Counted from the stretch's first letter, positions 8,273 through 17,069 are shown. The stretch: DNA of 64,000 nucleotides from Fulvimonas soli (GCF_003148905.1 NZ_QGHC01000005.1:124001-188000); one strand, 5' to 3'. Program-made: numbers and translations. Notes: a model not told the origin generated them from the sequence alone.

Positions 8273-9474
8273 GCGCGCCGCGCGAGGAGCCCGCGCGCCG
8301 GCGCGGCCCGGCGCTGGACGCGGCGGTGGTCGGCGGCGGCATGGTCGGCGCCGCCGCCGCGCTGGCGCTGGCGCGCGCGGGCTTCGCCGTGGCGCTGCTG
8401 GAGGCGCGCGCGCCGGCGCCGTGGCGCGCGGAGGACGAGGTGGACCTGCGCGTGGTCGGCCTGGCGCCGTCGTCCATCGCTCTGCTCGACGGGCTGGGCG
8501 TCTGGACGTCCATCCGCGACTCGCGCGCCGGCCCCTACGCGCAGATGCACGTGTGGGACGCGGAAAGCGGCGCCGCCATCCATTTCGACGCGGCGGACGA
8601 GGGCCGCGACCTGCTCGGCTGCATCGTCGAGAACAACCTGGTGCAGTGGCGGCTGTGGCAGGCGCTGGAAGGCGCGGGCGTGCAGCGCCTGTGCCCCGCC
8701 GAGGTGGCGCGCTTCGAGGCGCGCGGGGACCGCGTGCAGATCGAGCTGGCCGACGGCGCCGTGCTCGCCGCGCGGCTGCTGGTGGCCGCCGACGGCGCCG
8801 GCTCGCCGCTGCGCGCGCAGGCCGGCATCGCCACCTCGGGCCGCGACTACGGCCAGCGCGCGGTGGTCGCGCACGTGGCGACCGAGCGGCCGCACGGGCG
8901 CACCGCCTGGCAACGCTTCCTGCCCGGTGGGCCGCTGGCCTTCCTGCCGCTGGCCGACGGGCGCAGCTCGATCGTGTGGTCGCTGCCGGACGACGAGGCC
9001 GCGCGCGTGCTGGCGCTGGCCGACGAAGCGTTCCGCGACGCGCTCGGGCTGGCGAGCGACTTCCGCCTCGGCCGCATCGTCGGCACGACGAAGCGCGCCG
9101 CGTTCCCGCTCCGGCTGCAATTGGCCGAACGCTACCAGGCCGAACGCTTCGTGCTGCTGGGCGACGCCGCTCACGCGGTGCATCCGCTGGCCGGGCAGGG
9201 CGTGAACCTGGGGCTGCGCGACGTGGCCGAGCTGCGCGACGTGCTGGCCGGGGCGCGCGCCGCCGGCCGCGACATCGCCGCCGGGCACGTGCTGCGCCGC
9301 TACGCGCGCCGCCGGCGCAGCGCCGACACGCTGGACGCGCGCGGCTTCGACGCGCTGGCGCGCATCTACGCCTGGCAGGCGCCGCCGCTGGTGGCCGCGC
9401 GCGCGCTGGGCGTGCGCCTGCTCGACCGCTGCCTGCCGCTGAAGCGCGCGCTGGCCGCGCACGCGGCGGGATGA
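8269..9474 (+). CDS. ubiI: UbiI/UbiF-type ubiquinone biosynthesis hydroxylase (VisC family)
   Basis: Second FAD monooxygenase of the UbiH/COQ6 family, 401 aa, expected to hydroxylate the C5 (UbiI) or C6 (UbiF) position of the ubiquinone ring. Motifs: AAVVGGGMVGAAAALAL near the N-terminus, LLVAADGAGSPLRAQAGI in the middle, and GDAAHAVHPLAGQGVNLGLRD near the C-terminus. The GTG start at 8269 overlaps the ubiH stop by four bases. Position relative to ubiH favours ubiI, but UbiF and multi-position homologues look alike, so ring-position specificity is unproven. Confidence 0.82.
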   Translation: MSAPREEPARRRGPALDAAVVGGGMVGAAAALALARAGFAVALLEARAPAPWRAEDEVDLRVVGLAPSSIALLDGLGVWTSIRDSRAGPYAQMHVWDAESGAAIHFDAADEGRDLLGCIVENNLVQWRLWQALEGAGVQRLCPAEVARFEARGDRVQIELADGAVLAARLLVAADGAGSPLRAQAGIATSGRDYGQRAVVAHVATERPHGRTAWQRFLPGGPLAFLPLADGRSSIVWSLPDDEAARVLALADEAFRDALGLASDFRLGRIVGTTKRAAFPLRLQLAERYQAERFVLLGDAAHAVHPLAGQGVNLGLRDVAELRDVLAGARAAGRDIAAGHVLRRYARRRRSADTLDARGFDALARIYAWQAPPLVAARALGVRLLDRCLPLKRALAAHAAG

Positions 9475-9495
9475 CCGCGAAGGGGCGAGGGACAA

Positions 9496-9577
9496 GTAGC
9501 GAGGGCGTAGACCCGCCCGCATTCGCGGGCCTTTGGGCCGTGGGCGACGCAGCATGCCATGGTTGCGCCCTCGCTAC
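9496..9577. repeat. Nested inverted repeat (REP-like) downstream of ubiI
   Basis: A perfect 12-bp inverted repeat (GTAGCGAGGGCG at 9496-9507 against CGCCCTCGCTAC at 9566-9577) encloses a second hairpin, GCCCGC-ATTC-GCGGGC. The arrangement can fold into a long cruciform-like structure directly after the ubi operon. It may act as transcript end or be a mobile intergenic repeat. No T-tract follows, so a simple intrinsic terminator is not claimed. Confidence 0.6.
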
Positions 9578-9596
9578 TCACTACGCATCCTGCCGA

Positions 9597-9635
9597 GAAA
9601 CCATAGAGGGAATTTCCCCCCCGGCTTTGCCGGGC
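9597..9635 (+). repeat. Intergenic repeat, copy 1 (AAACCATAGAGGGA...CGGCTTTGCCGGG)
   Basis: The stretch reads AAACCATAGAGGGA, a short palindrome GGGAATTTCCC, then a small hairpin CCCGGC-TTT-GCCGGG. A second copy in the same orientation lies at 10478-10513. The two copies bracket the IS30 and IS1595 remnants. Confidence 0.65.
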
Positions 9636-9637
9636 GC

Positions 9638-10125
9638 GGATTCAACTCTGAAGTGCACCACCCGATCGCGTGAAGAGGCCCAGGCGCGCTAGCCTGCGCC
9701 GCTTCACCGCCAAGTGGAGCAACGATGAACTACACGCACCTGAGCCGAACCGAACGGTATCAGATTGAAGTGCTTTTCGAGGGCGGCTGGTCCGATCGTG
9801 CGATCGCCGAACGGATCGGACGCAGTGCATCGACGGTCGGACGGGAACGCCGACGCAACGCGAAGGCAGACGGCACCTACGAATCGGGTCATGCGCACCG
9901 ATGCCGATGCGTTCGCTTCCTGGCAACGCGGCAGCAACGAGAACCTCAATGGTCTGCTCAGACAATACTTTCCCAAGGGCTGCGATCTTGCCGCGATCAC
10001 CGATCAAGCGCTTCAGCATGTCGCGGACCAGCTCAATCAGCGGCCACGAAAGCGTTTACGCTATCGAACGCCTCAGGTGAGGTTCGAGGCATCCTTCAAA
10101 CGCGGTGCACTTCGCGGTTGAATCC
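9638..10125 (+). mobile_element. Internally deleted IS30-family element with both terminal inverted repeats
   Basis: Terminal repeats of 22 bp match at 19 of 22 positions: GGATTCAACTCTGAAGTGCACC at 9638-9659, and its counterpart at 10104-10125. Between them are only 444 bases, whereas complete IS30-family elements are about 1.1-1.2 kb, so most of the transposase is missing. Both ends are retained, which would let a full-length IS30 transposase mobilise it in trans. The transposase stop codon lies inside the right repeat. Confidence 0.85.
9725..10121 (+). pseudogene. IS30-family transposase, large internal deletion and frame change
   Basis: The N-terminal frame from ATG 9725 encodes the IS30 helix-turn-helix region (MNYTHLSRTERYQIEVLF, then AIAERIGRSASTVGRERRRN). 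At about 9890 the family-like sequence jumps to another frame, with the C-terminal end DADAFASWQRGSNENLNGLL ... RQYFPKG and QLNQRPRKRLRYRTP, stopping at 10121. The intervening catalytic core (roughly 200 residues carrying most of the DDE triad) is absent. The gene cannot make an active transposase. Confidence 0.85.
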
Positions 10126-10246
10126 GCCGTGCCGTACTGCTGCATGAGCTCCACCATCGACAGGCTAGCCTGGAACTGCACTCGATTCATTGCCGTGCGT
10201 GATTGGAAGCGGCCGGCGGGCGAGCGGCCTGCGCGGCTCGCGCCGG

Positions 10247-10465
10247 GTCAACGTACTGCCGGGCAATGCCAAACGCGCGATCAGCGGAAGCTATTACGCC
10301 ATCCACCGGAGCAAGTACGCGCGGCACTATTTGACCGAGGCGGCTTACCGGTTCAACCGGTGGTTCCGCCTGCGCGAGATGCTGCGGTGTCTGACCCGAG
10401 CCATGATGCAATACAAGCCCCATGCGGAGCCGGTCCTGCGGATGGCCAGCAATTTTCATGGATGA
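10247..10465 (+). pseudogene. IS1595-family transposase, C-terminal fragment
   Basis: The reading frame ending at 10465 contains AISGSYYAIHRSKYARHYL followed by TEAAYRFNRWFRLREML. This matches the C-terminal end of ISXO2/IS1595 transposases, where an SGTYH-like stretch precedes a YRFNRR motif. Nothing upstream restores the N-terminal or catalytic part, so it is a relic of about 70 codons. It abuts the deleted IS30. Confidence 0.65.
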
Positions 10466-10477
10466 GGGTCAGGACTA

Positions 10478-10513
10478 AAACCATAGAGGGAGTTCCCACG
10501 GCTTTGCCGGGGG
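10478..10513 (+). repeat. Intergenic repeat, copy 2
   Basis: Second direct copy of the motif at 9597-9635: AAAACCATAGAGGGAGTTCCC, two bases, then CGGCTTTGCCGG. It sits about 40 bases before the dienelactone hydrolase gene and could form part of its leader. Confidence 0.6.
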
Positions 10514-10552
10514 ACGGTTACTCTCTTGCTCCGCCACCCGGAGGAACCCGCC

Positions 10553-11347
10553 ATGCCGACCACCATCGCCCGCACCTGCACCACCCTGTTGCTCTCCCTC
10601 GCCGCCTTCGCCGCGCAGGCGAAGATGGTGCACAAGGCCGTCGAGTGGAGCGACGGCGGCACCACGTTCCATAGCGTGCTGGTCTACGACGACGCGAGCA
10701 CGGCCAAACGCCCGGGCCTGGTGATGGTGCCCAACTGGTACGGCGTCAACGACGCCGCGGTGAAGAAGGCCGAGGGCATCGCCGGCAGGGACTACGTGAT
10801 CCTGGTCACCGACATGTACGGCCAGGCGGTCCGCCCCGCCAACAACGACCAGGCCCAGGCCGCGGTGAAGCCGCTCTACGCCGACCGCGCGCTGATGCGC
10901 AAGCGGGTGAACCTGGCGCTGGCGCAGCTGAAGGCGCAGGCCAGGGACACGCCGGTCGACCTGGCCCGGCTCGCCGCGATTGGCTTCTGCTTCGGCGGCT
11001 CGGCGGTGCTCGACCTCGCCCGCAGCGGCGCCGACGTGGCCGCGGTGGTGTCCTTCCACGGCGCGCTGCAGACCGACGATCCCGCGCTAGCGAAAAACAT
11101 CAAGGCGCGCGTGCTGGCGATGAACGGCGCGGACGACCGGGGCACCATGCCCGACGCCGGCAGGTTCATGGACGAGATGCGCGGCAGCAAGGCCGACTGG
11201 CAGTTCGTGGTGCTGGGCAACGCGGTGCACTGCTTCACCGAGACCGACCAGCACTCGCCCGGCTGCGCCTACGACGAGCGCGCCGCGCAGCGCAGCTACC
11301 GGCTGATGCGCGACTGGCTGCGCGGCGCCTTCGCCGGCACGCCCTGA
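10553..11347 (+). CDS. Exported dienelactone hydrolase-family protein
   Basis: A 264-aa alpha/beta hydrolase with a cleavable signal peptide (MPTTIARTCTTLLLSLAAFAAQA, about 1-23). The catalytic triad of the DLH family is visible: the nucleophile Cys in GFCFGGSAVLD, Asp in NGADDRGTMPDA and His in GNAVHCFTE. The family hydrolyses dienelactone and related esters; exported members are of unknown substrate. A GGAGG site 8 bases before ATG 10553 fixes the start. It lies alone between the IS remnants and a convergent diguanylate cyclase gene. Confidence 0.85.
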   Translation: MPTTIARTCTTLLLSLAAFAAQAKMVHKAVEWSDGGTTFHSVLVYDDASTAKRPGLVMVPNWYGVNDAAVKKAEGIAGRDYVILVTDMYGQAVRPANNDQAQAAVKPLYADRALMRKRVNLALAQLKAQARDTPVDLARLAAIGFCFGGSAVLDLARSGADVAAVVSFHGALQTDDPALAKNIKARVLAMNGADDRGTMPDAGRFMDEMRGSKADWQFVVLGNAVHCFTETDQHSPGCAYDERAAQRSYRLMRDWLRGAFAGTP

Positions 11348-11365
11348 ACCCGGCCGGGCCGCGGC

Positions 11366-14300
11366 CTAGTCGGCCGCGGCCCGCACGGCGTTGCGGCCGG
11401 CGTTCTTGGCGCGGTACAGCGCGGCGTCGGCGCGCGCGATCAGCGACTCCATGCGCTCGCCGCGGCACAGCGTGGCCACGCCGATGCTGGCGGTGAGCCG
11501 CAGCCGGGCGTCGCCGAAGGGCACCTCGGTGGCGGCGATCGCGCGGCGGATCCGCTCGGCGATCAGGCCCGCCTCGTCGAGGCCGGCGCCGGGCAGCATC
11601 AGCAGCAGTTCCTCGCCGCCGTAGCGGCCCAGGCGGTCGACCTCGCGGCAATGGCCGGAGACCATCGCCGCCACCGCGCGCAGCGCGACGTCGCCGGCGA
11701 GGTGGCCGTGGCGGTCGTTGAGCGCCTTGAAGGCGTCCATGTCGAGCATCAGGATCGACAGCGACCCGCCCTGCCGCGCGGCCTGCGCGATCGCCCGCTC
11801 CAGCTGCTCCATCAGCGCGCGGCGGTTGAGCAGCCCGGTCAGCTCGTCGACGTGGGCCAGGCGGTCGAGCCGCTCGTTGGCGCGCTGCAGCTCGCCGGTG
11901 CGCTCCTGCACCAGCCGCGCCAGCTTGGCCGCGCGCCGGCGCAGGTAGCTGGTGCGCAGCAGCACCAGCAGGTACACCGCGGCCAGCGCGAGCAGGGCGA
12001 GCGCGGCGCGCACCCAGGCGCGCTCGTACCAGCGCAGCGCGATCGACAGCGGGATCGCCGTCTCCACCGTGCGCGCGTGCAGGCCCGGGATCGCCGCGCG
12101 CAGCCGCAGGCGGTAGTCGCCGCCGGGCAGGTTGGTGTACTTGGTCGACGGCGGCTGGCCGGGGTCGATCGGCAGCCACTGCTCGTCGAAGCCTTCCAGC
12201 CGGTAGCTGTAGCGCACGTCCTCCGTCGCGGTGTAGTCGAGCAGGGCGAAGGCGATGCGCAGCGAGCGCGCGCCCGCCGGCACGCGCAGCGGGCGGTCCG
12301 CGCGCGGCAGCTGCGCGAACGGCAGGCGCCGCATGTCGACCGACACGCTGGTGACGGCCAGCGGCACGGCCGGCTGCTGCGGGCGCGTTTCCGGCACGGG
12401 CTCGATCACGGTCAGGCCGTCCAGGCCGCCGAACAGCAGCTCGCCGCCGGGCCCGAGCGTCGCCGTGCGGTGGTTGTAGAAGCGGGCGTCGAGGCCGTCG
12501 CGCTCGCCCAGCGTGACGACGCCGCGGCTGGCCGGGTCGTAGATGGCCAGGCCGTTGGCGGTGGCGGTCCAGAGGCGGCCGCGGCGGTCGGCCAGCACGG
12601 CGGCGACGTTGTCGCTGCCCAGGCCGTCGCTGCCGTGCACGGTGCGGAAGCGGTAGCCGTCCGGCCCCGGCGCGGCGGCGGTCGAGGCCAGGCCGCCGTA
12701 GGTGCCCACCCAGATCCGCCCGCCGGAGGGCACGATCGAGCCGACGTAGTTCTGCGGCAGGCTGGCCGGGTCGCCGGCGACGTGCACCAGGTTGTCGAAG
12801 CCCTCGCCCTGCGGGCGCAGGATGCTGATGCCGCCGGTGGTGGCGATCCAGGCGTTGCCGTCGGGCAGGGTGGCGATGTTGCGCACCTGGTTGTCGGCCA
12901 GGCTGCGCGGATCGTCGGCGGCGTGCTGGTAGCGCCGCGCGCTGCGGTCGGGCGCGATGCGGAACAGGCCGTCGTAGGTGCCGGCCAGCAGGTCGCCGCG
13001 CCAGGCGCGCAGCGCCAGGATCGGGCGCTGGTCCAGCTCGGCCGTCACCGGGTACGGGCGCACCTCCAGCGTGCCGGGGTCGATCGTCACCAGCCCGCGC
13101 GAGCCGGCGACGATGCGGCCGTCGTCCAGCGCGTCGATCGCGCGCACGTCCTGGCCCTGCTGCGTGCCGCCCAGCTGCAGCGTGCGGATGCTGCCGCGCA
13201 CGGGGTCCACCGCGGCGACGCGGCCGCGGTTGAAGCCCAGCCAGACGATGCCGCGCCGGTCCGTGTACACGCTGCGCACGTTCTCGTCGATGCCGGCGTT
13301 GTCGGCGCCGAAGATCGCCGCGCCGTCCAGCGTGTGGACGATGGAGTGGCGCGTGTCGCAGCGCGAGGCGTCCGACTCGGTGGCGGCCCACAGGCCGTCG
13401 GAGCGGTCCAGGAACAGCGCGCGCACGATGTTGCCGCCGAGCGAGCCGGGCCGCGCCTTGTCGTGGCGCAGCAGGGCGGCGTCGCCGCGCGCCGGGTCGT
13501 AGACGGCGATGCCGACGCCGTCGGTGGCGATCCAGATGCGGCCGTCCGGCGTCGCCAGGATGTCGCGCACGGTGCGGTGCGCGATCGCCGGGTCGGCCCC
13601 GCCCAGGCCGGCGGGCACGCGCGCGCGGCCATGCGCGTCGATCAGCGCCACGCCGGCGGCGCCGCTGCCCACCCACAGGTTGCCGGCGCGGTCCTGCCGG
13701 ATCGCCCACACGTCGCTCCCGAGCACCGCGCGCGCGGCCGCGTCGTCGGGCAGGTAGCGCTGGAAGCGCGCGGCGTCGCGGCGGCGCACGTACAGGCCGC
13801 GGTTGCCGCCGACCCAGAGGTTGCCGTCGCGGTCCTCCAGCACGGCGAAGACGCCGGCGTCGTCCTGGCGCGGCAGGCCGGCGTCGCCGGGCAGCCGGCG
13901 CAGGGTGCGCAGGTCGGCGTCGAGGTGGCTGACGCCGCTCTGGCCGGCGATCCAGAAGCCGCCGGCATGGTCCGGCGCCAGCGCCATCACGCGCGTGCCG
14001 GTGCCGCGCGAGGACGAGCTGTCGTAGTAAGCGAAGCGGTTCTCGCGCGGGTCGAAGCGGGCCAGGCCGCCGCTGGAGGTGCCCACCAGCAGGCTGCCGT
14101 CCGGCGCCGCCTGCAGGGCGCGGATGTAGTTGTCCGGCGGCCCCTCGCCCGGCGCGGCGGACTGCCGGAACACCTCGGCGCGGTAGCCGTCGTAGCGCAC
14201 CAGGCCGCCGAAGGTGCCCACCCACAGCAGGCCGTCGCGGTCCTGCGCGAAGGCGGTGGTGGTGGCGTGCGGCAGGCCCTGCCGGATGGTGAAGTGCTGG

Positions 14301-14431
14301 AAGGCGACGCTGCTCCAGCGCGCCCAGGCCGAGGGGGCGGGGCCGGCCGCCGCGGCCGCGCCGAGCAGCAGGCCGAGCAGGGCGGCGGCGGCGCGGGCCA
14401 GGCGGCGCGGACCCCGCGCGTTCCGCGCCAT
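11366..14431 (-). CDS. Propeller-sensor diguanylate cyclase (Reg_prop / Y_Y_Y / TM / GGDEF)
   Basis: A protein of about 1021 aa. After a signal peptide (residues 1-30, Leu/Ala-rich) come many two-component-regulator propeller repeats, seen as recurring DRDGLLWVGTFGGL-type blades such as DRDGNLWVGGNRGLY and DRRGIVWLGFNRGR, likely forming two seven-bladed propellers. A Y_Y_Y Ig-like domain (LDYTATEDVRYSYRLEGFD) follows, then one transmembrane helix (VRAALALLALAAVYLLVLL). The cytoplasmic GGDEF domain has active site RYGGEELLLMLPG. The GGEEL signature is compatible with c-di-GMP synthesis. The sensor is expected to be periplasmic; ligand unknown. ATG 14431 is chosen because it begins the signal peptide; ATG 14488 is possible. 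Confidence 0.9.
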   Translation of the reverse strand: MARNARGPRRLARAAAALLGLLLGAAAAAGPAPSAWARWSSVAFQHFTIRQGLPHATTTAFAQDRDGLLWVGTFGGLVRYDGYRAEVFRQSAAPGEGPPDNYIRALQAAPDGSLLVGTSSGGLARFDPRENRFAYYDSSSSRGTGTRVMALAPDHAGGFWIAGQSGVSHLDADLRTLRRLPGDAGLPRQDDAGVFAVLEDRDGNLWVGGNRGLYVRRRDAARFQRYLPDDAAARAVLGSDVWAIRQDRAGNLWVGSGAAGVALIDAHGRARVPAGLGGADPAIAHRTVRDILATPDGRIWIATDGVGIAVYDPARGDAALLRHDKARPGSLGGNIVRALFLDRSDGLWAATESDASRCDTRHSIVHTLDGAAIFGADNAGIDENVRSVYTDRRGIVWLGFNRGRVAAVDPVRGSIRTLQLGGTQQGQDVRAIDALDDGRIVAGSRGLVTIDPGTLEVRPYPVTAELDQRPILALRAWRGDLLAGTYDGLFRIAPDRSARRYQHAADDPRSLADNQVRNIATLPDGNAWIATTGGISILRPQGEGFDNLVHVAGDPASLPQNYVGSIVPSGGRIWVGTYGGLASTAAAPGPDGYRFRTVHGSDGLGSDNVAAVLADRRGRLWTATANGLAIYDPASRGVVTLGERDGLDARFYNHRTATLGPGGELLFGGLDGLTVIEPVPETRPQQPAVPLAVTSVSVDMRRLPFAQLPRADRPLRVPAGARSLRIAFALLDYTATEDVRYSYRLEGFDEQWLPIDPGQPPSTKYTNLPGGDYRLRLRAAIPGLHARTVETAIPLSIALRWYERAWVRAALALLALAAVYLLVLLRTSYLRRRAAKLARLVQERTGELQRANERLDRLAHVDELTGLLNRRALMEQLERAIAQAARQGGSLSILMLDMDAFKALNDRHGHLAGDVALRAVAAMVSGHCREVDRLGRYGGEELLLMLPGAGLDEAGLIAERIRRAIAATEVPFGDARLRLTASIGVATLCRGERMESLIARADAALYRAKNAGRNAVRAAAD

Positions 14432-14580
14432 GGCGGCAGGAGCATCGCCGGGCCGGCCGGATGGCGCTTGGCGGAGCCGGGCGGTCATCGCGGCGCCGGC
14501 TAGCCCGCCGATCCGCCCGCGCGCGCGGCGCGCGGGCGCGGAGCCTGTCCGGGGCGGGCGGGAAGGCTCATGCGGCGCCC

Positions 14581-15576
14581 TCAGGCGGTGCGTTCCACCG
14601 CGTAGTCGGCCAGGGTGCGCAGCGCCTCGCGGTGCGGCGAGGGCGCCAGCGCGACCAGCGCCTCGCGCGCGGCGCGGGCGTGCTGGCGCGCCCGCTCGTG
14701 CGTGCGCTCCAGCGCGCCGGAGTCGCGGATGGCGGCGACGATGCGGTCGAGCGAGTCCAGCCCGCCGCGCTCGATGGCGTGGCGCAGCGAGCGCTTCTGC
14801 TCCTCGCTGGCGCTCTGCAGCGCGTAGATCAGCGGCAGCGTGGGCTTGCCCTCGGCGAGGTCGTCGCCGATGTTCTTGCCCAGCGTGTCGGCGTCGCTGA
14901 CGTAGTCGAGCAGGTCGTCGGCGATCTGGAAGGCGTAGCCCAGCTCCATGCCGTAGCGGCGCAGCGCGGCCTGCTGCCCGGCGGGCAGGCCGCCGAGCAG
15001 GCCGCCGAGCTCGGTGGCGGCGGCGAACAGCACCGCGGTCTTGCGCTCGATCACCGCCAGGTAGGCGGCCTCGTCCACGTCGGCGTTGCCGATGTTGAGC
15101 AGCTGCAGCACCTCGCCCTCGGCGATGGTGTTGGTGGTGTCGGCCAGGATGCGCATGATGCGCATGTCGTCCAGCTCGACCATCAGCTGGAACGAGCGCG
15201 AGTAGAGGAAGTCGCCCACCAGCACGCTGGCCGCGTTGCCCCACAGCGCGTTGGCGGTCTTGCGGCCGCGGCGCAGGTCCGACTCGTCCACCACGTCGTC
15301 GTGCAGCAGGGTGGAGGTGTGGATGAACTCGATGATCGCGGCCAGCTTGAGGTGCTGCTCGCCGCGGTAGCCGGCCGCGCCGGCGGCCAGCACGTGCAGC
15401 ATCGGGCGCAGCCGCTTGCCGCCGCCGGCGACGATGTGCTCGGCGATCTGGTTGATCAGCACCACGTCGGAGGCCAGCCGGCCGCGGATCAGCGCGTCCA
15501 CCCGCTGCATGTCGGCCGCGGCGAGGGCGCGCACGCGCTGGAAGTCGTCGGTGGGGCTCAGGGCGTCGGCGTGCAT
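14581..15576 (-). CDS. ispB: Octaprenyl-diphosphate synthase IspB
   Basis: Long-chain trans-prenyltransferase that makes the ubiquinone side chain from farnesyl diphosphate and IPP. The 331-aa protein carries both Asp-rich motifs: LLHDDVVDESD (first DDxxD) and QIADDLLDYVSD (second). GGGKRLRPML binds the homoallylic substrate. The start ATG at 15576 gives MHADALSP; an upstream in-frame start would add 34 poorly conserved residues. Product chain length (octaprenyl) is assumed from the family. Functionally linked to the ubi hydroxylases at 7.0-9.5 kb. Confidence 0.93.
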   Translation of the reverse strand: MHADALSPTDDFQRVRALAAADMQRVDALIRGRLASDVVLINQIAEHIVAGGGKRLRPMLHVLAAGAAGYRGEQHLKLAAIIEFIHTSTLLHDDVVDESDLRRGRKTANALWGNAASVLVGDFLYSRSFQLMVELDDMRIMRILADTTNTIAEGEVLQLLNIGNADVDEAAYLAVIERKTAVLFAAATELGGLLGGLPAGQQAALRRYGMELGYAFQIADDLLDYVSDADTLGKNIGDDLAEGKPTLPLIYALQSASEEQKRSLRHAIERGGLDSLDRIVAAIRDSGALERTHERARQHARAAREALVALAPSPHREALRTLADYAVERTA

Positions 15577-15710
15577 GGAATCGGGGCGGGAAGCGGAGGG
15601 CGTTCGTCCAGGCCAAGTATAGGGTGCGGCGGCCCCAGGCGTCCCGGCGCGGCCGCCGCGCGGCCATCGGCGCGGCAAGCCGCCGCAACCGGCCGGCGCG
15701 GAATGCTCCG

Positions 15711-15716
15711 TATAAT
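15711..15716 (+). promoter_or_regulatory. Sigma-70 -10 hexamer for the MFS gene
   Basis: A perfect TATAAT stands 33 bases before the preferred GTG start at 15749 in an otherwise GC-rich region. The -35 position (about 15688-15693) is poor. Its location argues against translation starting at the GTG at 15719, which would lie upstream of the expected transcript start. Confidence 0.55.
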
Positions 15717-15748
15717 CGGTGCATCCTTACGTCCCCGCGGTATTCCCG

Positions 15749-16963
15749 GTGAGCAAGTTCTCCAGCCTCGAGCGGCGCAGCGCGCTGGCCCTGGCCTGCG
15801 TGATCAGCCTGCGCCTGTTCGGGCTGTTCCTGGTGATGCCGGTGTTCTCGCTGTACGCGCGGCGCATGCCGGACGCGACGCCGCTGCTGATCGGCCTGGC
15901 GCTGGGCGTGTACGGGCTCGGCCAGGTGCTGCTGCAGATCCCGCTGGGCCTCCTGTCCGACCGCATCGGGCGCAAGCCGGCGATCACCCTGGGCCTGCTG
16001 GTGTTCGCCGCCGGCGGGCTGGTCGCCGCGCTGTCGCACACCCTGGCCGGGATCGTGCTGGGCCGCGCGCTGCAGGGCATGGGCGCGGTGGCCGGGGCCG
16101 GCACCGCGCTGGCCGCCGACCTCACCCGCGAGGAGCACCGCGGCAAGACCATGGGCATCATCGGCGTGTCGATCGGCGTGGCCTTCCTGCTCGCCCTGGT
16201 CCTGGGCCCGCCGCTGGAGGTGGTCGGCGGCCTGTCCGGCCTGTTCGCCGCGACCTCGGCGCTGGCGCTGGCCTCGCTGCTGCTGCTGTGGCTGGCGGTG
16301 CCCACGCCCGCGCGTCCCCGGGCGCCCGCCGCGGCGGGCCTGCGCCAGGTGCTGGCGATGCTGCGCGACGGCCGCCTGCTGGTGCTCAACGGCTCGGTGT
16401 TCTTCCTGCACCTGCTGCTGACGGCGAGCTTCGTCGGCCTGCCGCTGCTGCTGGCCGAGCGCCTGCGCCTGCCGGTGGGCCGGCACTGGGAGCTGTACCT
16501 GCCGGCGATGACCATCGCCGCCTTCGTGATGGGCGCCTGCCTGCACCGCATGAAGGAGCTGCAGCAGAGCCTGCGCATCGTCGCCGTCTGCGTGGCGGCG
16601 ATCGGGCTGTCGCTGCTGGGCTTCGCGCTGTCGGGCGCGCACCTGGCCCTGCTGGGCGTGGCCGCCACCGTCTTCTTCTCCGCCTTCAACCTGCTGGAGG
16701 CGGCGCTGCCCAGCCTGGTCTCGCGGCTGGCGCCGCCGGCGCTGCGCGGCGCGGCGATGGGCGCGTACTCGACCAGCCAGTTCGTCGGCGCCTTCGTCGG
16801 CGGCGCGGTCGGCGGCGTGGCGCTGGGGCGGCTGGGCACCGAGGGCGTGTTCCTGTGCGCCGCCGCGCTGACCGTGCCGTGGCTGCCGCTGGTGCTGGCC
16901 GGCGCGCGGCGGATCGCCGGGCGCAGCCATCCGGCGGTGGCGGCGGACGCGCAGCGCGCCTGA
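15749..16963 (+). CDS. Major facilitator superfamily transporter (YajR-like)
   Basis: A 404-aa inner-membrane permease with 12 predicted helices and no long C-terminal extension. The motif-A region is clear (GLLSDRIGRKPAI). GVYGLGQVLLQIPLG in helix 2 and GRALQGMGAVAGAGTALAAD in helix 4 resemble the YajR/drug:H+ antiporter branch. The substrate is unknown. GTG at 15749 (MSKFSSLERR) is preferred because of the upstream TATAAT. In pseudomonads and xanthomonads a related MFS gene usually precedes ssb; here a DedA-rhodanese gene lies between. Confidence 0.82.
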   Translation: MSKFSSLERRSALALACVISLRLFGLFLVMPVFSLYARRMPDATPLLIGLALGVYGLGQVLLQIPLGLLSDRIGRKPAITLGLLVFAAGGLVAALSHTLAGIVLGRALQGMGAVAGAGTALAADLTREEHRGKTMGIIGVSIGVAFLLALVLGPPLEVVGGLSGLFAATSALALASLLLLWLAVPTPARPRAPAAAGLRQVLAMLRDGRLLVLNGSVFFLHLLLTASFVGLPLLLAERLRLPVGRHWELYLPAMTIAAFVMGACLHRMKELQQSLRIVAVCVAAIGLSLLGFALSGAHLALLGVAATVFFSAFNLLEAALPSLVSRLAPPALRGAAMGAYSTSQFVGAFVGGAVGGVALGRLGTEGVFLCAAALTVPWLPLVLAGARRIAGRSHPAVAADAQRA

Positions 16964-17069
16964 GTCCCGGCCGTCCGCCTCGCCGGGAGCCCGCGGTCCA
17001 TGCGCGCAAATTGCAATCGGCTCCGGCCGCCCCAATCATCCGCGCCATCGTCCCGCGGGCAAATCGCGC

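Noticed and set aside
10190-10465. Functional small gene of 91 codons
   Set aside because: Only the C-terminal transposase-like part is recognisable and it lies between IS remnants, so it is treated as a pseudogene fragment.
11366-17035. Single 1889-codon minus-strand frame
   Set aside because: Only the 3' part (to 14431) is the GGDEF protein. Upstream it runs through ispB in another frame and antisense to the MFS gene, so it is read-through in stop-poor DNA.
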